From: Acanthochromis polyacanthus
Lineage: Eukaryota; Chordata; Actinopteri; Pomacentridae
Reading direction: 5' to 3'
DNA length: 64,000 bases
Assembly (NCBI RefSeq): GCF_021347895.1
Contig: NC_067123.1
Coordinates: forward strand, 434,001-498,000
The notes under the pieces were generated by a model. The model saw only the letters and a list, made by a program, of their open reading frames with translations, was not told where the DNA came from and did not search any database. The position numbers and the translations under genes are program-made. Of this stretch, positions 46,401 to 56,219 are shown piece by piece. Within the stretch, counting starts at the first letter, position 1. The number at the start of each line of letters is the position of its first letter.

Positions 46401-49400
46401 AATGTGCAACTTCCAAAAAACTTTGCAGTGGCAAAGCAAAGATTGCTTGGATTGAAAAATAAGTTTCTGAAAAATCCACAACTGCATAAGGAGTATTCAA
46501 CATACGTCAAAGAGATAATTGGAAAGGGGTATGCTGAACCTGTACCGCAGAAGCAGATACAGGGAAGAAGTGGAAAGGTCTGGTACATTCCACACCACAG
46601 TGTTTATCATCCTAGAAAGGGTTCTATTAGAGTTGTCTTTGATGGTGGCGCCACATGCCAAGGCACGTCATTAAATAATGAGTTACTGCAAGGTCCAAAC
46701 CTTACAAGCTCGCTGCTTGGTGTCCTCATTAGGTTTAGACAGCACCCTGTGGCCTTCATGGGTGATATACAGGCCATGTTCTATCAAGTGAAAGTGCCAG
46801 AGCAGGACAGAGATGCTCTTCGCTTTCTATGGTGGCCAAATGGAGACTTCCATCAAGAGCTCAAGGAGTATAGAATGACAGTGCACTTGTTTGGAGCAGT
46901 TTCATCGCCCAGTTGCGCAAGTTATGCACTCAGGAAGACTGCAGATGATAACAAGTTTGATTTTCCTGAAAAAGTTGTTCAAGCTGTGAAAAGAAACTTC
47001 TATGTGGATGATTGTTTGATGAGTGTGGGTTCTGAGGATGAAGCAATGGAAGTAATCCGGGATCTGCAAAATCTCTGTAAGAAAGGTGGCTTCAGTTTGG
47101 AGAAGTGGGTCAGCAACAGTCGCGCAGTTCTGCAAACCATCTCAAAGAACCAAAGAGCAAAGGATTTGAAAGAGCTCAACCTGGACAGAGATGATCTTCC
47201 GATTGAGAGAGCTCTGGGTCTGCTTTGGTGTGTTGAGTCAGACACTTTTAAGTTTAAGCTGGAATTCAAGCATCAGTCTCTTACTAGACGTGGCATGTTG
47301 TCCATGATTAGCTCAGTGTATGACCCCTTAGGTATTGTTGCACCAGTCACACTGTCTGCCAAGATGTTACAACAAGAGCTCTGCAGAAGAAATTGTGGTT
47401 GGGATGATGTTATTCCACCAGATGTCTTAAGCCAGTGGGAGAGGTGGTTGCAAGATATCAATCTGCTGGCAACAGTCAAGTTGAACAGGTGTTTGAAGCC
47501 AAGGGATTTTGGTGAGATCACACAAAGCCAACTTCATCACTTTGCAGATGCAAGTGCGCACGGTTATGGTACCGCAAGTTACATCAGGCTGATGAATAAC
47601 GAAAATAAAGTTCATGTTGCGTTCTTAATGGGTAAGGCCAGAGTAACCCCCCTAAAGTGTGTAACTATCCCACGACTTGAGCTGACAGCTGCTATGTTAG
47701 CAGTCAGAATGGATATCATGTTGAAGGCAGAGCTTGAACTTGAGCTCAGCCAATCTGTGTTCTGGACTGATAGTACTTCAGTGCTGAAGTACATCGGCAA
47801 TGAGGACAAACGTTTCCACACGTTTGTAGCTAACAGGGTTTCTGCCATAAGGGAAGTTTCGAGTCCTTTCCAATGGAGGCACATTAGCTCTAAAGAAAAC
47901 CCAGCCGATGTTGCATCTAGAGGAATCAGGGCCTCTGACTTTCTAAAACATTCAAGCTGGTTTGAAGGACCTAGTTTTTTGTGGCAGTCAGAGGAGTACT
48001 GGCCAAGCAACTATGGCTGTGACGTCACAGTGCAGTGGGATGATCCAGAGGTCAAAAGAGATACTTTGGTTAATGTTGTTGTTGACGCTCCACTTAATGC
48101 CACAGATTATCTTCTGACTTACTTCTCAGATTGGAGGAGACTTAAAGTGTCAGTGGCGTGGTTTCTCAGGCTAAAGGCAGTCTTGGTGGAACTCAGTCGT
48201 TGGAGACGGGATGGGAGAGCCTCTAATAACACACGAGTGGATCTGATGGAAAAACCAAGGGCAGCCATCGCACTGAGGAGTACCATCTTAACCCCAAAGG
48301 ATCTGCTGGAGGCTGAGTTGTCCATCATTCGCTATTGTCAACAGCAAAGATTTGGTGTTGAGATTTCTTCCTTGTCATCTGGAAAAGGAACGGTGAACAG
48401 ACAGAGTTCCATATACAAACTGGACCCAATTTGGGAAGATGGGCTCTTGAGAGTTGGAGGGAGACTAAGCAAGGGAGCAATGCCTTTAGAAGAAAAACAT
48501 CCACTTATTCTCTCTAAAGATCAACATATATCTAAGTTGATTCTAAAGTATTATCATCAACTCTTGGGTCACAGTGGTCGAAACCATACGCTTTCTGTCC
48601 TGAGAAGGAAGTATTGGATAAGTAATGCTACCTCGGCTGTGAGGAAGGTTATAGCTGAGTGTACCTTTTGCAGGCGTTTCAATGGAAAACTGATGGAGCA
48701 AAAAATGGCAGACCTTCCAAAAAAGAGGGTTGTTCCAGATCTACCTCCGTTCACTAATGTTGGCATGGATTATTTTGGGCCAGTTGAAATTAGAAGAGGT
48801 AGAGCAACCTGCAAGCGGTATGGTGTGATATTCACCTGCTTGGCAAGCAGAGCTGTTCATTTGGAGGTGGCAAACTCACTGGGGACTGATGCATGCATAA
48901 ACGCCCTCCGTCGGTTCATCAGTAGGAGAGGTCAAGTTTGTCACATCAGATCAGACAATGGGACCAACTTTGTTGGAGCAGAGAGAGAGCTCAGGGAAGC
49001 CCTTGCTGAACTGAATCACAAGCAGATTCAAGGCGCTCTGATTCCGTTTGGTGTGGAATGGAGTTTTAACCCACCAGCAGGGTCCCATCATGGTGGTATC
49101 TGGGAGCGCATGATACGCATTGTGAAGCGTGTGTTGAATTCAGTTTTGCGTCAGCAAACATTGGATGATGACGGGCTTAACACGTTAATGTGTGAAGTGG
49201 AAGCCATACTTAATGATCGCCCCTTAACCAGACTTTCTGATGATCCCAATGATTTAGAACCTCTCACACCGAACCATTTGCTTCTGCTGAAAGGGAAGCC
49301 AGCTTTGCCCCCTGGACTCTTTGAACCTTCAGATATGTATGTGAAGCGTCGCTGGAGACAAGTGCAATACATGTCTGATCTGTTTTGGAAGAGATGGGTC

Positions 49401-49640
49401 AGAGAGTACCTCCTACTATTGCAAGAGAGACAGAAATGGAATCAGAAAAAGAGGAGTCTAGTTGTTGGTGATATCGTTGTAATCATGGATTCCTCAGCTC
49501 CACGTGGTTCCTGGCCTCTTGGCAAAGTACTGGAGGTTTTTCCTGACAAAGGGGGTCTGGTGCGTTCTGTTAAGCTACAGACCAAAACTAATATTGTTGA
49601 AAGACCTGTAACTAAACTTTGTTTATTGCATGAGGTATAA
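43491..49640 (+). CDS. BEL/Pao gag-pol polyprotein
   Basis: One frame of 2049 residues. An N-terminal coiled-coil gag region comes first, then a DUF1759-type gag segment at about 385-530. CCHC-like zinc knuckles are at about 630-690 (CLYCSRAHLLEKC, CFGCLCSGHISREC). An aspartic protease is at about 752 (FLDPGSTATFCSE). Reverse transcriptase has YVDD at about 1170, and RNase H lies at about 1345-1430 (HHFADASAHGYG, FWTDSTSVLKY). The integrase has an HHCC finger at about 1690-1730 (HQLLGHSGRNHT, CTFC) and catalytic DYFGP, SDNGTNF and HHGGIWER motifs at about 1757-1870. A DUF5641-like C-terminus follows. Domain order is that of the Pao family. No stop or frameshift is seen. The ATG at 43491 is the first in-frame one. 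Confidence 0.93.
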   Translation: MEERVADGDKHSGVGVSTDGKLDAVTSCSDTHQTKRVSKLSAKALEQKLERLQSDRKAKLNKAAKLRENVQYLMQKYKGSDVQNGLDDFMKLCDDIRSIHGSVLGLLPQDEQGRHETWFKAKMMFNDEFIVNTKGWLCSNGVSEIAAINNDGGIAEPDDVNPNDSVSNVGEISTKSETSSHKSSTTSSARVKVAAERAALVARVAALKERHALEVQEQQIKRRKEELELETQLAATTAKLAVLQASEGRGSSHAASNGMNSYFEKEKRKMAKCNILDPLAKEYEPATSKGKRTCGTLTENMQSTMDTRPKKIETRKAMLNWGTGTRHQMSSQPTQSLQNGTTTAWRNREQTGNMNPQQNSPVPPGDVVTVLHRQNEITTALLQQQRLLSLPARDIPVYEGDPLQYKAFIKAFEQGVEDKASKADCLYYLEQFTAGQPKELVRSCQHMAPECGYVVAKGLLQEHFGSEYKIARAYIEKALAWPTIKSEDVKALQAYAMFLRGCCNVMEELYYMQELDMPTNMKTLVSKLPFKLRERWRGKAHDILEATDDRAHFGDVVTFLEKHVRILSDPIFGDLECVAQSTVGLKHLNKLKPQSKYTVKGSSFATRVTSMEAVDEKPARNTINKKESLYCLYCSRAHLLEKCQQFNNKKHREKIRFLREKGVCFGCLCSGHISRECGKRLHCEVCDQQHPTPLHIQKHTGQSEQTAESPGTKPETPPQLCGRTGAGKDQCLLSIIPVQVKSAKGNEIIKTYAFLDPGSTATFCSEHLMQKLKMTGTKTHFLLKTMGQERVVPSNSLVGMEVSGLEVNDFHPLPEVLTQKQMPATSDNIATSADLERWPYLSKVHIHNINADVDLLIGINAPKLLEPWEIVNSCGDGPYAIRTVLGWVINGPLGGNGSNSNVTLPSIVVNRISVKTLEHMLNNQYNHDFNEKTSVDIEMSREDIRFMEIMESSAALQDERYCLKLPFKNPNVQLPKNFAVAKQRLLGLKNKFLKNPQLHKEYSTYVKEIIGKGYAEPVPQKQIQGRSGKVWYIPHHSVYHPRKGSIRVVFDGGATCQGTSLNNELLQGPNLTSSLLGVLIRFRQHPVAFMGDIQAMFYQVKVPEQDRDALRFLWWPNGDFHQELKEYRMTVHLFGAVSSPSCASYALRKTADDNKFDFPEKVVQAVKRNFYVDDCLMSVGSEDEAMEVIRDLQNLCKKGGFSLEKWVSNSRAVLQTISKNQRAKDLKELNLDRDDLPIERALGLLWCVESDTFKFKLEFKHQSLTRRGMLSMISSVYDPLGIVAPVTLSAKMLQQELCRRNCGWDDVIPPDVLSQWERWLQDINLLATVKLNRCLKPRDFGEITQSQLHHFADASAHGYGTASYIRLMNNENKVHVAFLMGKARVTPLKCVTIPRLELTAAMLAVRMDIMLKAELELELSQSVFWTDSTSVLKYIGNEDKRFHTFVANRVSAIREVSSPFQWRHISSKENPADVASRGIRASDFLKHSSWFEGPSFLWQSEEYWPSNYGCDVTVQWDDPEVKRDTLVNVVVDAPLNATDYLLTYFSDWRRLKVSVAWFLRLKAVLVELSRWRRDGRASNNTRVDLMEKPRAAIALRSTILTPKDLLEAELSIIRYCQQQRFGVEISSLSSGKGTVNRQSSIYKLDPIWEDGLLRVGGRLSKGAMPLEEKHPLILSKDQHISKLILKYYHQLLGHSGRNHTLSVLRRKYWISNATSAVRKVIAECTFCRRFNGKLMEQKMADLPKKRVVPDLPPFTNVGMDYFGPVEIRRGRATCKRYGVIFTCLASRAVHLEVANSLGTDACINALRRFISRRGQVCHIRSDNGTNFVGAERELREALAELNHKQIQGALIPFGVEWSFNPPAGSHHGGIWERMIRIVKRVLNSVLRQQTLDDDGLNTLMCEVEAILNDRPLTRLSDDPNDLEPLTPNHLLLLKGKPALPPGLFEPSDMYVKRRWRQVQYMSDLFWKRWVREYLLLLQERQKWNQKKRSLVVGDIVVIMDSSAPRGSWPLGKVLEVFPDKGGLVRSVKLQTKTNIVERPVTKLCLLHEV

Positions 49641-49757
49641 ACAAATGGATAATGTGATGTACATTTATGGTTATTGAAGTTTTTGCATTTGGCTCCTTTT
49701 GTAATGTATGTATTTGAATTGTTATGTCTGTTCGCCAGTAACAATTAGGGGCTGGTG

Positions 49758-50071
49758 TGTAGGAGCCAATGAGCTCGATTATTATAAATAGGAACCAATC
49801 TTTGTCCAGGCAGGTGTTCCGCCCGGAAGGATAAAACAGTTTTGACCGCCGCCGCGCTGGAAGTCGCAGTTGAAAAGCCGGTAACAATGAAATGTTTGTT
49901 CATACAAAAGCTTTTGGACTATACTTATTTGGAGTAATAAACGCAGGTTATTGGAACCGCAAGCATTGGTCTCGGCTCTCTTCATCAGACGCGGTAAAGT
50001 TGTCGGCGTGTCAACTATTTACATCCTGGTGAAGCACCTCAGGGGCTTCAAGCATTGGCTTAGCCTCTACA
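49758..50071 (+). repeat. BEL/Pao 3' LTR
   Basis: Same sequence as the 5' LTR. A short purine-rich tract (TTAGGGGCTGG) precedes it and could serve as polypurine tract. Confidence 0.9.
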
Positions 50072-50251
50072 AGAACAATCACCTTTTGTTCCCAGTTCTT
50101 ACATATTTTGTGTATTTTTGCATATTTCACACCTATTCGCATACTTTGCAACTTTCCACAATTTCCCCACATAAAATGGCATAAAAACCCGCATATTTAT
50201 TCACATAATCAAGGATTTTAGCCCACGTTTTTCTGAAGGGTCTAACTCAAA

Positions 50252-50689
50252 GATCCTCTACATATAAATATATTACGGTGCTTAAACTCTGCTGTTCAGT
50301 AACTTCATGGTAACTCTGGCAGCGATGAACAGACGGATGGATCAGACCAAAGTTTAGTTGGTTTTGTGTTCTGCTGCCCGTTTTATCAGCTGCTTTAATG
50401 TGGGTCAAACAGAACCAGTGAAGGTTTGTCTTTCAGAAACTGTCTATTAATAAGTAACTGGCACCAAATAAATGTTTATTAGTTCATAGCACATTAAAGG
50501 ATGACATTTACTGATTATAGTCAGCATTATAGTGCTGGTTCCCCTGTCTGGACCGTAGGTTTGGACGTTACACTGAAAGTTACATGATCAATGGGCAGCT
50601 CTGCACAGAAAATAAAGAAATTAGCTTTTATCTCACTAATTTTAAGTGACTTTGGACTCATTTTGGGCTAATCCTCTACTTTTGAGTCA
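50252..50689 (-). other. Intron without recognisable features
   Basis: Unique sequence. Nothing is recognised. Confidence 0.4.
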
Positions 50690-51530
50690 TTTGTGGCTAA
50701 TTTTGATTCATTTTGAACTAATTCTGAGTTATTTTGAACTAATTCTGAGTTATTTTGAACTAGATCTGAGTTATTTTGGACTAATTCTGAGTTATTTTGA
50801 ACTAATTCTGAGTTATTTTGAACTAATTCTGAGTTATTTTGAACTAGTTCTGAGTTATTTTGGACTAGATCTGAGTTATTTTGAACTAGTTCTGAGTTAT
50901 TTTGGACTAGTTCTGAGTTATTTTGGACTAGATCTGAGTTATTTTGAACTAATTCTGAGTTATTTTGGACTAGATCTGAGTTATTTTGAACTAGTTCTGA
51001 GTTATTTTGGACTAGTTCTGAGTTATTTTGGACTAGTTCTGAGTTATTTTGGACTAGATCTGAGTTATTTTGGACTAGTTCTGAGTTATTTTGAACTAGT
51101 TCTGAGTTATTTTGGACTAGATCTGAGTTATTTTGAACTAGTTCTGAGTTATTTTGGACTAGATCTGAGTTATTTTGGACTAGTTCTGAGTTATTTTGGA
51201 CTAGATCTGAGTTATTTTGGACTAGTTCTGAGTTATTTTGAACTAGTTCTGAGTTATTTTGGACTAGTTCTGAGTTATTTTGAACTAGTTCTGAGTTATT
51301 TTGGACTAGATCTGAGTTATTTTGAACTAGTTCTGAGTTATTTTGAACTAGTTCTGAGTTATTTTGGACTAGATCTGAGTTATTTTGGACTAGATCTGAG
51401 TTATTTTGGACTAGTTCTGAGTTATTTTGGACTAGTTCTGAGTTATTTTGAACTAATTCTGAGTTATTTTGGACTAAGTTTGAGTTATTTTGGACTAATT
51501 CTGAGTTATTTTGGACTAATTTTAAATCCT
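50690..51530. repeat. 21-bp minisatellite of about 39 units
   Basis: Units are GAGTTATTTTGGACTAGTTCT with variants GGAC/GAAC and TAGTTCT/TAGATCT/TAATTCT. The left edge decays gradually from TGACTTTGGACTCATTTTGG-type modules, the same degenerate family seen elsewhere in the introns, which suggests the array grew out of that background. The 326-codon open frame is an artefact (21 = 7 codons). Confidence 0.95.
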
Positions 51531-53088
51531 TTTGGACTTGAAAAGAACCAGGCTGGTTTTAAAGTGGAGCACAAAGACATGAGGGGGATTTATTTATCTG
51601 AGAAAAGCAGCTGCAGATGTATATAAGATGAATATAAACTGGAAGTTCTCCTGCAGTTATTCTCATGTGCCTCAGATCAAGTGTCTGATGTGGTGAAAAC
51701 AGCTGAACTGCATCCACATGTCAGCTCTGATCAGCTCTGATTTCTGTAGGTAGAACTTGGTCTGGACGTAAACATCGGCGGTGGAAGGACAGAAGCAGCT
51801 CCTCGTCACACTTAATAACAGCTGCTGTATTTATAGCAGCAGATAAGGGTTTAAACGGCTGCTGGAAGTGTTGGATCTCTGTGGACTGAAGTCCAGCCGG
51901 GAAACCGCTTCATCACAAACAAAGCACAGTTAACATGTGAACCTTCTACCTGCTGCAGCTTAAAGAACATTTACCTGATTTACTTCAAGACTGTAGAGGT
52001 TTACTGGAGGAATTAAACGCTCACCAAATGTACAGAAAAACTAAAGTGATTCTAAATAATGAGCAGGTTTAAAGTGACAGCAGCAGTGGCTGTACAGTGC
52101 TCTGTGTCTCAGTAAACTCTGGGTCGGATGAAGAGACGATGGAAGCGATTACAGCAGAGATTATTCAGTTAAAGTCCTCTGAGTGTGAAGAAACATCTGG
52201 AATTATGGAGGAAACAAAACATGCTAAATGTTTTAGACTCTGATTCCTGCTCTCTGGATGAGCTTCATGAGGGAGAACCTGAAATCATTTCACTTCACTG
52301 TTAAACAATGTCCAGTTCTAAACTAGCATTAATTAACCTTTTTTAGTGTTTTAGGATTTTTGTGTACTGCTATCAAATCTAGTTATTACATTTTTGAAAA
52401 AAGATTTTTAAATATCTGAAATATTCAGACATTTTAATATACTTTTACATTTTAACCGTTTTTTGGCATTTCATTCAAATTTCTCAGACCTGTTATTCAT
52501 ATTTTCAGAAATATTATTGATATTTTTGGACATTTAATCAATATTTTCATACATTCTAATAACATTTTAATACTTTTTTGGTCATTTTAATCATTTTTTT
52601 GTATTACATTCATATTTTTAGATCCATTCGGTAAACCAGTCATTGATTTTATTTTGTTTTTAATTGTTAAAAAGGCAGCTTTCTGATTTTTGCGTGCTGT
52701 TATTACATCTATCCATCAGAGGTGACATTTTGGATCCAGAGCTTCCAGCAGCAGTGTTCTGTGGGCCCGGTCCTCTCCACACCGGCTGCTATCAATCAGC
52801 CCATTGTTGGCTCCTCTCGGCTTTGTCCAAGCCAAAAAGGGGGCAAACCCACGGCGGATTCCAGCCAGAGAGACGTTTTCACAGATTAAACTCTGACTGA
52901 ACGCTTCCCAGAAAAGCCGACGGGCAGCCGGCAGAGGAAGTCAGGCTTCTTCTGACAAAACAGGCCGCTGATTAAAACCCAGAGCACAGAGAGAACAAAC
53001 ACTGACCTCCACCCTCAGAGCTGCAGCGTATCGCCTCATATCAGCACTGCAGAGAGCCGCTACCAGAACACTGATCTGCCTCCAAAAC
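51531..53088 (-). other. Intron, partly unique and GC-richer
   Basis: 52720-53080 is non-repetitive and more GC-balanced than its surroundings, with no coding signal; a possible conserved noncoding element, untested. 52330-52660 is AT-rich with TATTTTTGGACATTTTAAT modules. Confidence 0.35.
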
Positions 53089-53090
53089 TA

Positions 53091-54297
53091 CACTGACAGT
53101 CATTAAAAACTTTGAGACCATATTTTCCAACATCATTTTATTCTGAAGCCCCAAACTGGATTTTCTTCATATGAATCATTTGTTTAGCATATTGGCATAC
53201 AGAAACAAAAATCTAAAGTTTCAAGAATGATTTCAAAATAAAGAATTTCACGAAAGAAAACGGCACCTGCCAAACACAAAGTCACAACAGTCAATACCGA
53301 GTACGGCCTCCATTTGCTTGGATGCAGGCCAGGCGTAAACTAACCGTGACGTCACCCGTTGGTTTCAACGCAGAGAAAATGAAGCCCGTATTTTGCTACT
53401 TCCTGGTCGCCGTTTTGGATTTTTTGGAGCCAGTGACGTAAAAAGCGTCATCAACCAGACTGGACCGGAGAGCAACTAGGGGCAGGATTGGCTGAGGACT
53501 CTCTTATCCCGCCCACATTTTACCGCAGAGGCTTCTGTTGCTGTCTATCAAGTATAGCCACGCCCCCTGGCTCCGCCAACTTTAACGATTTATTTAAAAT
53601 TCGGTATTGATTTATTTTAAGATCGGCCACCTGATCTCTCATTTTAACCATGAAAACTAACGGGAAAAAAATCCTGAGCTGTAGAACATCAGTCTATCAA
53701 ATTTTATTTTTTCCAAAAATGAATTGGAGTCTATGGAGAAAAAGCTTTTTGGAGCCAACCCTAGCGGACGGTGTGATATTGCAAGTTTTTGACTCTTCTG
53801 GGTTGGCTTCAATTCTGGAGCCAGATGCTACGTCCATCTTTATATACAGTCTATGATGCAGGCAGCAATCCGTCGGCGCATGCTTTGGACCAGGCTTCTG
53901 ATTGTGGGTTGGGAACAGCCCATACGCCTGGATACATCACTGTAGCTCAAAGCGGCCTCCACCATACCCAGTGCCCGGAGACGTCGTTCATGTGATAGAC
54001 GGCATGATGCTGTTCACTGGACTAACAATGGGGGCCTTTTTTGGGCCTTTATATAGGCCTTCAGAACCCATTCTCACATTATGCAGATACTCACTGAGTA
54101 TTGCTTGGTGTGTATTTGGTTCACTTTTGCAAAGTGACCAACCCATGTGCAATGAATCATGACAAAATGACAACTCATCATTATCTCCACTACCAGGGCA
54201 CTAGATCATCAGTAAATCCACAATGAATCATTACAACCCCCCTACAAGTAGAATTCTGCCTACATTTCTACCTCAAAGTTTCTACTGACTGTCAGTA
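53091..54297. mobile_element. Tc1/mariner-type element with 28-bp TIRs, interrupted
   Basis: The left end CACTGACAGTCATTAAAAAC and the reverse of the right end (TACTGACAGTCAGTAGAAAC) form an imperfect 28-bp terminal repeat, each flanked by TA. On the minus strand, fragments read as a helix-turn-helix transposase (the text near 53900-54000 encodes RRLRALGMVEAALSY-like sequence with stops). It is decayed, and split by the insertion at 53330-53854. Superfamily is inferred from the TA duplication. Confidence 0.65.
53330..53854. mobile_element. Nested 525-bp element with 9-bp flanking duplication
   Basis: It splits the surrounding element between two copies of GATGCAGGC (53321-53329 and 53855-53863). 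The left end has TAACCGTGACGTCACCCGTT and the right end TTTATATACAGTCTAT, both typical of a short repeat family widespread in fish. No coding capacity is evident. Class is uncertain; an 8-9 bp duplication fits hAT. Confidence 0.65.
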
Positions 54298-54299
54298 TA

Positions 54300-55020
54300 C
54301 TCTTAGTCGACCTTTAGTGGACTCAGACAAGTTCAGGTCAGTCCAGAGGAGCAGCTTATTATGATAAAATACACAGAGAGGCACAGGAGGGAATAGTTCA
54401 CCAGTGAAACAGCTCAAAATCTGCCTAAAATGACACAAAATTGACTGAAAAAATGTCCAAAATTATTTAAAATTAGTCCAAAACTCACCCAAAACGACTC
54501 AAAATCTCTATAAAATACCTCAAAATGAGTCTAAAATGACACAAAATCAGAACAAACTGACTGAAAACTTGTTCAAAATGACTACAAATTAGTCCAAAAT
54601 GACTAAAATCATTCAAAATCTCTAAAATAACTCAAAATGTGTCAAAAAAATGACACAAAATGAGAACAAATTGACTGAAAACTTGTCCAAAATGAAAAGG
54701 TGTCTCTTGTTCATTTCTGAACTCCATAAACAGAAAAAATAACCTACATGTAAACTAAAATGCTTTAAATCAATATCATGTAGAACTATTGTGTTTTAAA
54801 TGTAGATCTTTCCAGTGTAGACTCAAAAAGGTTTAACGTGTATTTTTTAGGAAAAACAAGTGAATTCTCCTCATTGAAAAGTGATCTGTGGTAAAGAACA
54901 CATTTACACTAAATATAGACAGAAATGAATATTAATGAGATCTAAACTATGTTTATTGGGATTATTTGGATACTAACAATAATAATAACTATTTATATAG
55001 CACCATTAAACGTTCACAGT
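54300..55020 (-). other. Intron with degenerate AAAATGAC modules
   Basis: 54410-54700 is CCAAAATGACT-type modules. 54965-55030 resembles a fish LINE tail (TATTTATATAGCACC). Confidence 0.45.
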
Positions 55021-55780
55021 CTTTAAAACACAGAAAATGAAGCCAGACACAGGAGACGAGTCAGAGCAGCCAGTTAACATAAACAGTAAAAATGATAAGG
55101 AAATGAATAACTAACTAGATTCAGAACAAACAAAGTAGCTAGACTGTTCAATCATTAAAGAAGAAGTCAGAAATTAAAACTTTAAAAACTAGAGAATCAG
55201 AGACATCCTGTCCTCGTGTTCTGTTCTGCTTCTGCTCACATCACTGCAAATACACAAAACTAGACTCTAAATGTGTCCACAACAACAGAAATCTGGTCAA
55301 CAATGACCCAGAAATAGTCCAGAATGACCAGAACTTTTCTAAAATTCATAAAATGTGTCTAAACTGTGTCTGAAATGAGGTGAAATCCGTCCAAAATGAC
55401 TCAAGTTTATCCAAAATCAAACCAAAATTACAGAAAAAAGCCCAAAATGGCTCAAATGTGTCCAAATTAAAATCAGATCGTGTCATTAAGGACCACAGCG
55501 TTCTCAAAATGACTCAAAATGAATTTAAAATGACGTAAATTTAGTCTAAAACAATTTTCTAAGTGTCCCAAATGACCAAAACTGACTCAAAAGTCCTAAA
55601 ATGTGTCAAAAATGAGGTGAAATCCGTCTGAAATAATTGAAGTTTATCCAAATTTGACCCAAAATGACAGAAAAAAGCCTAAAATTACAGTAAAAACCTG
55701 CAACACAGACAATAAAGCACGATACAGGAGACGAGTCAGAGCAGCCAGTTAACATAAACAGTAAAAATGAGGATAATTAA
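55020..55780. repeat. Local duplication and copy of the 12.2-kb segment
   Basis: 55050-55125 (GGAGACGAGTCAGAGCAGCC and on) is repeated at 55722-55790. 55205-55510 is a same-strand copy of 12180-12490. Both are non-coding intron DNA. Confidence 0.7.
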
Positions 55781-56219
55781 ATGAATAATTGGACAGATTA
55801 GCACTCACAGCAAACAAAGGAACTAGGCAGTTAAAAATTGAAGGATATTGAGGGTTAATTAGGGTTAATTAAATATGTTCCAGATCAAACTGACCCTCGA
55901 ATGTCACTGCAGCTCCTGAGAACCTAATAAAGGACGTATTAATTATATCTATGCCTGTCTAACCGCTCTCCTCGTTCCAACACTTCCTGAAACACTGAAA
56001 GCAGATCTGCCTTCCAGAAATACCAGAAATGTCCACATTCTGATGAACAGAGCACCTGTGTTCAGCTGACAGGAAGTTCTGTGTGTCTGAAACGAAGTCT
56101 GCGATGCTGAACGTTTAATTACACGCTGCATCTGTCCTGATGAATCCTCTCTGAGCAGCTAGACGATGCGAGTCCCACGCACAGACTGAATACAATACAG
56201 AAGACAGAATACAGCAGGA
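55781..56219 (-). other. Intron without recognisable features
   Basis: Nothing is recognised. A short TTAGGGTTAATTAGGGTTAA stretch lies at 55853-55873. Confidence 0.35.

Larger units (their letters stand above)
42677..50071 (+). mobile_element. BEL/Pao LTR retrotransposon, apparently intact
   Basis: 7,395 bp, bounded by two 314-bp LTRs (42677-42990 and 49758-50071) that I find identical by eye. The LTRs begin TGTAGGAG and end CTCTACA, with a 5-bp target duplication AGAAC at 42672-42676 and 50072-50076. The 5' leader (42991-43490) contains a 58-bp tandem duplication near 43115-43220. One gag-pol ORF follows and no env ORF is present. It lies antisense to KIAA0319L. Confidence 0.95.
41857..50243. 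mobile_element. hAT-like non-autonomous element hosting a BEL retrotransposon
   Basis: The terminal inverted repeats are TAGACCCTCCAGAAAAACG on the left and the partner CGTTTTTCTGAAGGGTCT on the right. They are flanked by the perfect 8-bp duplication AACTCAAA (41849-41856 and 50244-50251), as hAT elements make. Without the nested BEL element it is about 990 bp with no transposase. Subterminal sequence has repeated TGCGCATAA/GCATATT-type motifs. Superfamily assignment rests on the 8-bp duplication only. Confidence 0.75.

Noticed and set aside
49641..49757. Possible envelope gene after BEL pol
   Set aside because: Only about 117 bp separate the pol stop from the 3' LTR; there is no room for an env ORF.
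50646..51626. 326-codon LSYFGLV repeat frame
   Set aside because: Produced by the 21-bp array (7 codons per unit).
55853..55873. Telomere-like TTAGGGTTAATTAGGGTTAA
   Set aside because: Only two imperfect units; the spacing is not that of a telomeric repeat.
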